DNA of 64,000 nt from Amycolatopsis sp. NBC_01480. GTDB lineage: Bacteria; Actinomycetota; Actinomycetes; Mycobacteriales; Pseudonocardiaceae. The position numbers and the translations under genes were made by a program. Shown here piece by piece: positions 1 to 8,255 of the stretch. Below the pieces are notes generated by a model. It saw nothing but the letters and a program-made list of their open reading frames with translations, had not been told where the DNA came from and did not search any database. Location of the stretch: assembly GCF_036227205.1 (NCBI RefSeq), contig NZ_CP109442.1, positions 496,001 through 560,000 of the forward strand, written 5' to 3'. Each line of letters opens with the position of its first letter. The first letter of the stretch is position 1.

Positions 1-163
1 TCGCGTCCGCACCCGGGTAGAGCGCGGGGAGTTCGGGCAACGCGTGGATGAGGCGGAGGCCCCGGCGCCGTTCCCGCGCGACGAGTGCCGCCCAGCGGAC
101 CGCCGTGAGCGCGGCCGCGGAACCGTCGACGCCGACCACCACTGCTGAACCCGACCCGGTCAT
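1..163 (-). CDS. Universal stress protein, N-terminal part (cut by window edge)
   Basis: The 54 visible residues begin MTGSGSAVVVGVDGS and continue with an Ala-rich helix containing RWAA and a short strand (LRLIHAL). This is the usual opening of a UspA-fold domain: first beta strand, VDGS loop, first helix and second strand. The ATP-binding G-2x-G-9x-G motif of ATP-binding Usp proteins would lie further on, outside the window, so nucleotide binding cannot be judged. The start is the ATG at 163; the ATG a few bases upstream runs straight into a stop. Actinobacterial Usp proteins usually act in the cytoplasm in hypoxia or stationary-phase physiology, but nothing here shows which. It is transcribed away from the TetR gene that follows. 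Confidence 0.8.
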   Translation of the reverse strand, partial: MTGSGSAVVVGVDGSAAALTAVRWAALVARERRRGLRLIHALPELPALYPGADA

Positions 164-257
164 CCCATGCCTGCTTTCCCTCGGCGGACGGTCTTCACCG
201 TGAAAGTACCGGCTGTACGGCGAAAATACCTCCCGGAGCCGCGGCCACCCCGCGTCG

Positions 258-887
258 TCAGCCCCCGGTCGGCGGCGCGCTCATCGCGGCCGCCAGGAAC
301 GTGATCGCCCAGCGCGGCGCCGCCTCACCCGCGACCTCGGGCATGCAGCCGGGAACAGGCCGCTGGTAGACCTCGACCCGGTCCATCGCCGTCACCGCGA
401 GAATCCCCCGCAGCCGGAACCGCAGCTCGTCGGCGGACAGGCCGGGCAGCGCGCGTCCGAAGGCTTCCAGGTAGCGATCGCGGACCTCGTCCTCGGCCGG
501 CCCGGTCCAGCTGCGCATCTCCTCGGCAGGGTCGCCGATGATCGTCACGATCAGCCGGGACGTCCGCTCACCGCTTTCGTCGCCGGCCGGCATCCCGTCG
601 AACAACGGCCCGGCGAACGCCTCCACCAGCTCGGCGACCGTCGGGTCCGGGCCACGGGCGAGCAGCCGGTCGAGCCCGGCGCGCTGCGCGGCGTTGATGG
701 GCTCGACCACGCGGCGCGCGACCGCGGCCAGCAGCTCTGCCTTCGAACCGAAGTGGTACCCGACGGCAGCCAGGTTCGCGCCGGCGAGGTCGGTGATCGC
801 GCGGATCGAGGTGCCGCGGAACCCGCGCTCGGCGAAGAGCCGTTCGGCCGCGTCGAGGATCTGCGTGCGGGTGTCAGGTGACGCCAT
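258..887 (-). CDS. TetR-family transcriptional regulator
   Basis: This 209-residue protein has an N-terminal TetR helix-turn-helix at about residues 8-54. A recognition-helix pattern ending GYHFGSKAELL is clear (the more usual form is YHYF/YYHF followed by K-x-x-L). The remainder is a helical ligand/dimer domain with a methionine- and alanine-rich C-terminus. An upstream in-frame extension exists, but ATG 887 (MASPDTRTQ) starts at the normal distance from the HTH and leaves a 54-bp promoter gap to the divergent oxidoreductase gene. A near-perfect 27-bp palindrome sits in that gap, so autoregulation plus control of the reductase gene is likely. The ligand is unknown. Family is certain, target inferred. 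Confidence 0.9.
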   Translation of the reverse strand: MASPDTRTQILDAAERLFAERGFRGTSIRAITDLAGANLAAVGYHFGSKAELLAAVARRVVEPINAAQRAGLDRLLARGPDPTVAELVEAFAGPLFDGMPAGDESGERTSRLIVTIIGDPAEEMRSWTGPAEDEVRDRYLEAFGRALPGLSADELRFRLRGILAVTAMDRVEVYQRPVPGCMPEVAGEAAPRWAITFLAAAMSAPPTGG

Positions 888-901
888 GGTCGCGTAGCCT
901 A

Positions 902-928
902 CATACGATCGTTTCAAACGAACGTATG
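902..928. promoter_or_regulatory. TetR operator palindrome in divergent promoter
   Basis: A 27-bp inverted repeat with outer arms CATACG/CGTATG and inner TCGTTT/AAACGA is centred on 915. One symmetric pair and the central base are the only breaks. It lies 14 bp from the TetR start and 13 bp from the start of the reductase-like gene, so a bound repressor would cover both promoters. Dimensions fit a TetR dimer site. Confidence 0.8.
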
Positions 929-941
929 AAAGAGGTCGGCC

Positions 942-1808
942 ATGAAGCTGCTCGTGTACGGAGCCGGAGCGCTCGGCACTCTGCACGCCGCCCGTCTGCA
1001 CGAGGCCGGCCACGACGTCTCGCTCCTCGCCCGGGGTGAGCGGCTGGCCGCCCTGCGCCGGCATGGCGTGCAGCTCGCCGAGGGAGACAGCCCGGTTGCC
1101 CGGCAGGTGCCGGTGCCGGTGGTCGAGCACCCGGACGGCGGGTACGACCTGACCGCCGTTTTCGTCCGCGCCCATCAGGTGGACGCGGTGCTGGAGTCAC
1201 TCGCCGGGCTCGACGGCGACGTGCTGTTCCTGCTCAACTGGGCGGCCGGCGCGGAGCCGCTGGGCGCAGTGCTGGGCCACCAGCGGGTGCTGCTCGGCTT
1301 CCCCGCCGCCGCCGGCGTGCTGGACGGCGACGTACTCCGCTACCGCGCGGCCAGCTTCCTGACCCGCCTGCTCCCGATGCCGATCGGCGAGCCCGGCGGC
1401 CGGTCCACCCCGAGGCTGGAACGGATCGTGGCGGCGTTCCGCGCCGCAGGGATCAACGCCAAGGCCGAGCCGAGGATGGACGCCTACCTCAAGACCCACG
1501 CCGCGTTCGCGGTGCCACTCGAACAGGCCACGAACGCCGTGGGCGGCCCGGTGGCGCTGGCCAGTGATCCGGACGCGGTCCGCGACCTGGTCCGCCGCAT
1601 CCGGCAGCACCTCGCCGCGCTGCCGACAGCGCCGGTCCCCCGCGGGTTCGCCGCGTTGCGAATTCTCCCGGAGGGACTGCTTGTGGCCGTGCTGCGGCGC
1701 TTCCTGCGCAGCCCGACGGCCGCGCACTCCGGGCTCGTCACCATCTCGCCCGCGGCGACGGCCGAACTCGAGCACGTGGCCGGGCAACTGCGCGCTCAAG
1801 CCAGGTGA
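942..1808 (+). CDS. Ketopantoate reductase-like NADPH oxidoreductase
   Basis: The 288-residue protein opens with a Rossmann fold of the ApbA/PanE type: residues 1-15 contain the GxGxxG-type loop GAGALG, followed by the second strand and LLARGER, where an Arg commonly binds the NADPH phosphate. The C-terminal helical half is present. In PanE the active site has a Lys followed by Asn at +4 and +8; here the Lys is kept (LKTHAAFAVP, around residue 188) but those positions are Ala and Pro. I therefore do not think it makes pantoate. It is more likely a PanE-fold reductase with another substrate. It is divergent from a TetR gene with a shared operator and ends 3 bp before the convergent toxin gene. 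Confidence 0.82.
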   Translation: MKLLVYGAGALGTLHAARLHEAGHDVSLLARGERLAALRRHGVQLAEGDSPVARQVPVPVVEHPDGGYDLTAVFVRAHQVDAVLESLAGLDGDVLFLLNWAAGAEPLGAVLGHQRVLLGFPAAAGVLDGDVLRYRAASFLTRLLPMPIGEPGGRSTPRLERIVAAFRAAGINAKAEPRMDAYLKTHAAFAVPLEQATNAVGGPVALASDPDAVRDLVRRIRQHLAALPTAPVPRGFAALRILPEGLLVAVLRRFLRSPTAAHSGLVTISPAATAELEHVAGQLRAQAR

Positions 1809-1811
1809 TCG

Positions 1812-4800
1812 CTAGCTCGCGCTTCCCGAAGGACCCGCCCGCACCGGCTGCGGAATGGGGGCGTCGCCGAATTCGCTGAGCGGCTTGAAGCCGAGCGAAT
1901 CCGGATCCGCCCCGTCCATGATCTTCCCGACATTGCCCTTTCCGGGAACATAACCGACGATGGCGTCCGCGGGGATAGTGCCGTCGTGCGCCCATTCCTT
2001 CTGCTCGGGGAACCATTCCTTCCCGCCGGTGCTCTTGTAGTAATCGGACACGTTCACCAGCTTGTTCGGATCCGGCAGCTGGGACGTGTCGATTTTGTAC
2101 AGGTACGAATTCGGAGCCGCGATCTGGGCGTCGTTCATCCCGCTGTACTCGCCGCTGGAAACCCACTGGCTGTTGCCTTTCGAGCTGCCTCCGCCCGCGT
2201 ACTTCCCCTCGACGTGCTCCTGCAACGTCAGGGTGCCGTCGGGCTTGACCGGCTTGAACCCGCCGTCCTCCACGATGTTGGCCGGGTTGCGGCCCGGGCC
2301 GTAAAGGTTGGGCCGCCCGTCCCAGCGGTAGATGTACTGCGGCGGCCCGGTCGGCCCCTTCTGCTTCTTCTTGAACGGGTTGAGCTTCTTGATCTTCTCT
2401 TTCAGGCCCTTCATGCAGATGAGCCCGAGCGGGTCGAGGTAGGTCAGCGGGTTGTCGACGTACGCGTGGTTGTTCGGCGCCGGGTTCAGCCCGAGCGGGT
2501 CCGGGCTCAGGTAACTCGCGGTGGCCGGGTTGTAATAGCGGTTGAGGTTGTAGTTCAGTCCCGTTTCGGTGTCGTGGTATTGACCGGGGAACCGCAGCGG
2601 GAAATCGGCCTCGCCGACCGGCCGCGCGAAATCGGCACCCCACAGATCGGTGGTGTGCCAGGTGATGCGGCCGTCCGGCGTGACCAGTTCGGTGGGAGTG
2701 CCGACCAGATCCGTGACGATGGCGTGGAACGCGACGTCGACCGCCTTCTGGTCCGGCCGGGCCCGGCGCCGCGACTGCGCGACGACCCGGTGGGTGCCGG
2801 GCTGCCAGTCCCAGGTGGTGACGTCGGAACGGCCGCCGACCGTGACGTGCTGCTCGGCGATCCGCGTGCCCTCCCAGGCGAACCAGGTCTCGCTGATCAG
2901 CTTGTCCTCGCGGTCGAGGCAGCGTTTCGCGATTCGCCGGTCCAACGCGTCGTAGAGATAACGCCAGGTGCTGCCGTCCGGCGTCTTCACCGCGACCAGG
3001 TGGTCCTCGGCGTCCCAGGTGTAGCTCCACTGCCGCGGCCCGGACGCGGTGCGCCGGGTCGCCCGCACGACCCGGCCCTGCCGGTCGTGGTCGTAGGTGG
3101 TGTCCGCCGCCTGGTGCACCAGGGTCCCGCCGACCCGGCGCTCCACCGGGCCGCGCGCGGTCGGCGTCTCGGCGCGGACCAGGTTGCCGTTCAAGTCGTA
3201 GGCGTACGACTCGCTCCAGCCGGCCGCGCGGACCGCGTTGACCCGGCCGCTGTCGTCGAGTTCGAAGCTGCGGGTGCCGCGGATCCGGTCGGCGATCTGG
3301 ACCGGGTGCCCGTCGGCGCGGTAGGTGAGCGCGCGCTGCTGCAGGGTGCGTGACGGGCTGCCGTCCGGCTGCTCGGCGTGGATCGACTGCCGCACGACGC
3401 GGCCGAGCGGGTCGAAGCCCTGCCGCACGGTGATCCCGGCCCCGAACCGCCGGGCGACCTCCTGCCCGCCGGCGTCGCGCTCGAACGCGATCCGGCCGCC
3501 GGCCGCGGCGAGCGAGAGCGGCTGCCCGGTCCCGTCGTAGGTCCAGCTGGACACGGCGCCGCTCGGTGTCGTGCGCGAGAGGACCTGACCGAGCGCGTCG
3601 TAGGTGTAGGAGGTGCGACGGCCGTTGAGCGTCTCGGCGACGATCCGGCCGGCCTCGTCGTAGGCGAACTCGAGCCGGTGCCCGGGACCGTCCGCGGCGG
3701 CCACGCGGCCGGACTCGTCGAACGTGCGGGTGTAGCTGCCGTGCTCGTTGCGGTGCTCGACCAGCCGGCCCTGCTCGTCGTAGCGGTAGCTCGCCCACTG
3801 CCCGGCGCCGTTGACCCGCCGGACCAGCTGCCCGGCCGCGTCGTACGAATAGGTCCGGGTCGACCCGTCGAAGTCCTTCTCCAGCACCAGGTTCCCAACC
3901 GCGTCGTACTCGTACACCCAGGTCAGCCCGGTCGGCCCGGTGACCTTCCGCAGCCGCAGTTCCGTGTCGTGGCTGTAGGCGTACCGGGCGCCGGTCGGGT
4001 CGACCCGGGCGGTCACCTCGCCGAACGGGCCGTACTCGAACCGGGTCTCCGCCCCGGACGGTCCACTGTGGACGAGCAGGTTGCCCTCGGCGTCGTGTTC
4101 CCACTCCTCGCGGCTGCCGTCCGGCTCCACCCGCCAGGCCGGCAGGCCCTCGATGGTCCAGTTCATCCGGACCACGCCGCCGAGCGGGTCGACCACGGAC
4201 ACCACCCGGCCGAACGCGTCGTGCGCGTACCGGGTCCTCGCCCCGGACGGCTCGAGCACCTCCACCGGGAGCCCGGCGGCGTTGTTGCGGAAGCGGGTCA
4301 CCTGGCCGAGTTCGTCGGTCAGCGCGACGAGGTCGCCGCGGGCCCCGTACGCGTACGTGCGCGACACGCCGCCCGGGCCGCTCTCGGACACCACCTTGCC
4401 GTTCTCGTCGTACGCCAGCTCCCACGCCTCGCCGTCGGGGCCGGTCACCCGCACCGGACGCACGGCCTGGTCGTACACGACTTCGCGAGAGGCTCCGCCC
4501 GAGACCTCTTGACGCAGGGCGCGGCCTTCGCGCGGCGCGACCCGGTTCGTGCGCCCGATCGGATCGGTCGTCGACAGCTTCATCCCGAACCGGCTGTACT
4601 CGGTGACGGTCTCCGCGCCGCGCGGGTCCACGACCTTGGTGACCTGGTTCAGCTCGTTCCAGTGGTAGCGGGTCGCGTGGCCGAGCGAGTCGGTCTGGGT
4701 GGTGACCCGGTTTTCCAGGTCGTAGGCGAACGTCCCGGTGAGGACGTCGCCGGTCCCCTCGGTGCGGACCACGCGCCCCGACTCGTCGAAGTGGTAGCGG

Positions 4801-6665
4801 TAGGTCTGCCCGACCCGGTCGAACCAGGCGACGACCCGGTCCTGGTCGTCGTACTCGTACCGCATCGGCCGGCCGCGGGAGTCGGCCACCTGCTCGAGCC
4901 GGCCGCGGGCGTCGTAGGCGAAGGCCACCACGGTCACGTCCGGCCCGTTGGCCCGCACCATCCGCAGATCGGCGATCCGGGGCCCGGCCGCGGTGTCCAC
5001 GTGGCCGAACCGCACGTGGTAACCGCCGGAGTGGCGCAGCTCGGCCGGCGCGCCGGTTTCGCCGCGCACGAACGTCATCCAGTTCCCGTGCCGGTCCCCC
5101 ACTGTCTCCAATGGACGGACGCTGCCGCCGGCTTCCACCCCAGGGAAGCTCAGGGTCAGGCCGGAATCCGGGCGTCCGATGAGGACGGTGTCGCTCTCGC
5201 GGTTCCACCGAAGGGGCCAGCGCGCGCCTTCCACCGGCAGCACGAGGTCCCCGTCCTCGGCGGGATGGGGGTAGTGCAGCACGACCCCGTCCGCGGCGGC
5301 GTAGTGGAGGCCGTCGCCGTCCACCTCGACCCGCTGGTCCAGCGTCGAGCTCCACTCCTTGCCGAACCACAAACCCTTGCGGTAGCCGGAAACGTGCGTC
5401 CGCTCGAACAGCACGGGCAGCACGCCCGGCAGGCCGAGGTCTTCCTGCGTGGTGAACATCTCACCGGTCACCAGGTCGACCGGGTCGCCGCCGGCCGTCC
5501 GATCCGGCGGCGGGGAGGACTCGTCGACCGGCTTCTTGCCGCCCGAGCCGAGCGGGTCGCCCTTCCCCGGATCGCCCTTGGGCGAGCCGGAGGTGTGGGT
5601 CCCGTTGTCCGGCGGCGGGTCGCTCTTGGACGTGCCGGGGCCGTTGTCCGGCGTGGGGTCGCTCTTGGAGGTTCCGGGGCCGTTGTCCGGCGGCGGGTCG
5701 TTCTTCGCCGGCGGGCTGTGATCACCCTGCGGCGAGGTGGACCCGTTGTCCTTCGGCGGGCTGTGGTCACCGGACGGCGTCGTGGAGTTGTCGGTCTTCG
5801 GCGGCGGACTGTGATCGCCCGAGGGCGTCGTGGAATCCCCGCCGCCCTTGGTCGGCGGGGCCTTCGGCGTGCTGTCGATCTTCGACGTCTTCGGCGGCGC
5901 CTCGACCTTCCCGCCCTTCAGGCCCTTCAACGCCTTCCCGGCGTCCTCGAACAGCGTGCCGGCCTTCTTCAGCAGCGGGATCAGCGCCTTGAGCGCCTTG
6001 ACCAGTTTGGTGGTGACGTCCGCGATCTTCGACGCCGTCTTCGCCACCGCCGCGACCACCTGCGGCACCACCCAGGTCAGGCCGATGCCGAGCGTGAACA
6101 CCACCTGCAGCGCCCAGCTGATCATGTGCCCGATCAGCTCGGAGATGATGTCCCGCACCAGGGTCCGGACCGCGGCGACGACCTCGCCCGCGGTCTTCAC
6201 CCCGGAAGACGCGCCCTCGCAGCCCTTCTGCGCCGACTGGAACAACGCCACGGTGTCCTGCGTGCGCTGCCGATACGCGTCCGCGGCCGGACCGGTCCAC
6301 GACTGGAGGTCCGCCTTCACCATGTCGCCGAGGTCGCTGCCGACGCCTTCGAGCTCTTTCGCGATATTGGCCCAGGTCTGCGACTGGGCGGCGATCTCGT
6401 CCGCGTTGCCGGTCAGCCCGTTCAGCGCTTCCTTCAGCGGGCCGACGTGCTCCATCAACCAGCTCACGCCCGCCGCGAGGATCGCCCCGAAGGGATCCAT
6501 CGCCATCGACAACGCGTCCAGCGCGGTGCCGACCGCACCCATCGCCACCGACGCCCAGTCACCCGACTTGATCGCATCCGACAACCCGGCAGCCGATTCG
6601 GCCAGCGAAATTCCCGAATACGCCTTGGTCGAATCCTCCGTCGGCGCAACCAGCGGATTGCTCAC
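1812..6665 (-). CDS. ESX-type RHS polymorphic toxin with ADP-ribosyltransferase-like tip
   Basis: A 1617-residue protein. Residues 1-260 are helical and carry a WXG-like turn (W123-T-G125, then PAADAYRQ) as in substrates of type VII (ESX) secretion. Residues about 270-390 are a Pro/Ser/Gly/Asp repeat linker. From about 395 there is a DUF6531-like entry segment (DPVDLVTGEMF) and then some 950 residues of YD/RHS repeats forming the toxin shell, ending with the canonical core sequence HAYVDNPLTYLDPLGL near 1400-1415. The variable tip follows. It contains IYRWDGRP (R1447), WVSSGEY (S1503) and EQKEWA (Q1555-x-E1557), which match the R-S-E triad layout of pertussis toxin S1/scabin-like ADP-ribosyltransferases. 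The GTG start at 6665 has a GAGGAGG Shine-Dalgarno 7 bp upstream. No immunity gene follows: the next gene is convergent 3 bp away. Shell and export signals are solid; enzyme class is inferred. Confidence 0.88.
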   Translation of the reverse strand: MSNPLVAPTEDSTKAYSGISLAESAAGLSDAIKSGDWASVAMGAVGTALDALSMAMDPFGAILAAGVSWLMEHVGPLKEALNGLTGNADEIAAQSQTWANIAKELEGVGSDLGDMVKADLQSWTGPAADAYRQRTQDTVALFQSAQKGCEGASSGVKTAGEVVAAVRTLVRDIISELIGHMISWALQVVFTLGIGLTWVVPQVVAAVAKTASKIADVTTKLVKALKALIPLLKKAGTLFEDAGKALKGLKGGKVEAPPKTSKIDSTPKAPPTKGGGDSTTPSGDHSPPPKTDNSTTPSGDHSPPKDNGSTSPQGDHSPPAKNDPPPDNGPGTSKSDPTPDNGPGTSKSDPPPDNGTHTSGSPKGDPGKGDPLGSGGKKPVDESSPPPDRTAGGDPVDLVTGEMFTTQEDLGLPGVLPVLFERTHVSGYRKGLWFGKEWSSTLDQRVEVDGDGLHYAAADGVVLHYPHPAEDGDLVLPVEGARWPLRWNRESDTVLIGRPDSGLTLSFPGVEAGGSVRPLETVGDRHGNWMTFVRGETGAPAELRHSGGYHVRFGHVDTAAGPRIADLRMVRANGPDVTVVAFAYDARGRLEQVADSRGRPMRYEYDDQDRVVAWFDRVGQTYRYHFDESGRVVRTEGTGDVLTGTFAYDLENRVTTQTDSLGHATRYHWNELNQVTKVVDPRGAETVTEYSRFGMKLSTTDPIGRTNRVAPREGRALRQEVSGGASREVVYDQAVRPVRVTGPDGEAWELAYDENGKVVSESGPGGVSRTYAYGARGDLVALTDELGQVTRFRNNAAGLPVEVLEPSGARTRYAHDAFGRVVSVVDPLGGVVRMNWTIEGLPAWRVEPDGSREEWEHDAEGNLLVHSGPSGAETRFEYGPFGEVTARVDPTGARYAYSHDTELRLRKVTGPTGLTWVYEYDAVGNLVLEKDFDGSTRTYSYDAAGQLVRRVNGAGQWASYRYDEQGRLVEHRNEHGSYTRTFDESGRVAAADGPGHRLEFAYDEAGRIVAETLNGRRTSYTYDALGQVLSRTTPSGAVSSWTYDGTGQPLSLAAAGGRIAFERDAGGQEVARRFGAGITVRQGFDPLGRVVRQSIHAEQPDGSPSRTLQQRALTYRADGHPVQIADRIRGTRSFELDDSGRVNAVRAAGWSESYAYDLNGNLVRAETPTARGPVERRVGGTLVHQAADTTYDHDRQGRVVRATRRTASGPRQWSYTWDAEDHLVAVKTPDGSTWRYLYDALDRRIAKRCLDREDKLISETWFAWEGTRIAEQHVTVGGRSDVTTWDWQPGTHRVVAQSRRRARPDQKAVDVAFHAIVTDLVGTPTELVTPDGRITWHTTDLWGADFARPVGEADFPLRFPGQYHDTETGLNYNLNRYYNPATASYLSPDPLGLNPAPNNHAYVDNPLTYLDPLGLICMKGLKEKIKKLNPFKKKQKGPTGPPQYIYRWDGRPNLYGPGRNPANIVEDGGFKPVKPDGTLTLQEHVEGKYAGGGSSKGNSQWVSSGEYSGMNDAQIAAPNSYLYKIDTSQLPDPNKLVNVSDYYKSTGGKEWFPEQKEWAHDGTIPADAIVGYVPGKGNVGKIMDGADPDSLGFKPLSEFGDAPIPQPVRAGPSGSAS

Positions 6666-6846
6666 GCGGGCGACCTCCTCATTCTGCCAGCCGAGTGACG
6701 GTCGCAATTATCGGGCAGTGTCCGGCTTCCGGCGCCGTCCTCCGGCCGTCGGGCCGGTCCTTCACCCGATCGGCCGCATCCGCTCGCCCAGCCGGCCCCG
6801 CCGGCGATCACCGAACGTGCCCGAGGACCGGACTACGCTGTCCCCC

Positions 6847-7554
6847 ATGATCGCGCGGACTGTGGACTGGACGCCCCCGCAGCAGGCCGGGGACGACGCC
6901 GCCAAGCCGGAAGGGCTGCGCGAGCGCAAGAAGCGCCGGATGCGGCAGCAGCTCACCGACACCGCGACCGAGATGTTCCTCGAGCGGGGCTTCGACGCCG
7001 TGCGCGTCGCCGAGATCGCCGACGCCTGCGGGGTGTCGGAGAAGACGGTCTTCAACTACTTCCCCACCAAGGAAGCGCTGATCGTGGACCACCCCGGCGC
7101 CGCGATCGACGCCCTGCGGACCGCCCTCGCGGACCCCGCGCTGGCCCCTGTCGACGCCGTGCTGGGAATTCTCGCCGGCGAGCTGGACGCGATGACCGCC
7201 TGGCTCGGCGCCCAGCCGGACCTCGCCGGGAGCAGCGCGAAACTCCGGCGTTTCGGCGCCCTGATCGCCGAAACGCCGTCGCTGCGCGCCTACCAGCGCG
7301 ACATGATGGACCGCCTCGCCGCCGTCGCCACCGAGGCCCTGGCCGAACGGACTGGGCTGGGCCCCGGCGACCCGGAGCCGCGGATCGCGGCGGCCGCGCT
7401 GCTCGGGCTCTGGCCCATCCAGTTCTCCGGCTGGGCGAAGTACGCGGACGGCGTCCGCACCCCGGCGCAGATCCGCGACGCGGTGACCGCCGACGTCCGG
7501 AAAGCGGCCCGCCTGCTCGACGGCGGGCTGGGCCGGCTCACGGCTCAGCGGTAG
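6847..7554 (+). CDS. TetR-family transcriptional regulator
   Basis: The 235-residue protein has a 30-residue N-terminal basic lead (ERKKRRMRQQL) before the TetR HTH. The recognition part is VSEKTVFNYFPTKEALI, the common FNYF-type motif. The C-terminal ligand domain of about 170 residues is typical of regulators that control MFS pumps or oxidoreductases. The gene lies 181 bp upstream of, and divergent from, the RHS toxin gene and overlaps the next TetR gene tail-to-tail by 10 bp. No obvious palindrome was seen in the toxin/TetR gap, so control of the toxin is possible but unproved. Confidence 0.9.
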   Translation: MIARTVDWTPPQQAGDDAAKPEGLRERKKRRMRQQLTDTATEMFLERGFDAVRVAEIADACGVSEKTVFNYFPTKEALIVDHPGAAIDALRTALADPALAPVDAVLGILAGELDAMTAWLGAQPDLAGSSAKLRRFGALIAETPSLRAYQRDMMDRLAAVATEALAERTGLGPGDPEPRIAAAALLGLWPIQFSGWAKYADGVRTPAQIRDAVTADVRKAARLLDGGLGRLTAQR

Positions 7555-8159
7555 TTGTCCCAGAGCTTCCGGATCGTCGCCCAGGTCGGTTTCGGGCCGG
7601 GCAGCGGCGTGGCGTTCGGTGCGCGCAGGCCGTCCAGGACGATGCCGAGGGTCCGCCCCCGCAGCGTCGGCGGGCGCATCCCGTCCAGCTCCGGGCGGCC
7701 GCGAAGCTCGGTGAGCAGCAGGACGACGTCGTGCGCGGTGATGTCCGCGCGCAGGACGCCGGCGGACTGGGCGCGCGTGACCAGGCGCTGGACCTGGGCG
7801 CGCGCGGCCCGGCTGGCGGCCAGGATCTCGTCGGTGACCGGGAACGCCTTGCCCGGCGACGGGGCGCCGGACAGGCCCGCGTCGAGGCAGGCGCGGACGA
7901 ACGACGTGAAGCCGTGCCACGGGTCCGGGTCGGCGAGCCCGCGCTGCGCCTCCTCGCCGGTCTGCACGATGTTCCGCTTGAGCAGCTCGCGCATCAGGTC
8001 CTCCTTCGCCGGGTAACGGCGGTAGAGGGTGCCCATGCCGACCCCGGCGCGGGCGGCGATCGCGGAGACCGGGGCGTCCGCGCCCTGCTCGAGGAAGACC
8101 TCGCGGGCGGCGGCCAGCACGAGGTCGTCGTTGCGGAGGGCGTCGGAGCGGCGGGCCAT
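7545..8159 (-). CDS. TetR-family transcriptional regulator
   Basis: This 204-residue TetR protein has its HTH at about residues 9-55 and the motif GVGMGTLYRRYPAKEDL. This LYRRYP form is common in actinobacterial repressors of oxidoreductase genes. The C-terminal part resembles the SbtR/TetR_C family (sequence around LLLTELRGRPELDGM), judged by eye only. It is divergent from a short-chain dehydrogenase gene, and a perfect 22-bp palindrome lies between the two, making that pair a likely repressor/target unit. Confidence 0.9.
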   Translation of the reverse strand: MARRSDALRNDDLVLAAAREVFLEQGADAPVSAIAARAGVGMGTLYRRYPAKEDLMRELLKRNIVQTGEEAQRGLADPDPWHGFTSFVRACLDAGLSGAPSPGKAFPVTDEILAASRAARAQVQRLVTRAQSAGVLRADITAHDVVLLLTELRGRPELDGMRPPTLRGRTLGIVLDGLRAPNATPLPGPKPTWATIRKLWDNYR

Positions 8160-8214
8160 GGGCGAAGACTAGCCGAGACCCCCGTTGCCGGTGTTAAAGT
8201 GCGGGTATTGGAAA

Positions 8215-8236
8215 CGGAGCGGAGCGCTCCGCTCCG
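8215..8236. promoter_or_regulatory. Perfect 22-bp TetR operator
   Basis: Two 11-bp arms, CGGAGCGGAGC and its exact complement, abut without a spacer at 8225/8226. Each arm contains the direct repeat CGGAGCGGAGC, so the site reads as four GGAGC-type quarters. It lies between the divergent TetR and SDR genes, 19 bp before the SDR start. Confidence 0.85.
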
Positions 8237-8255
8237 AACTGGAGGGAAACCCATC

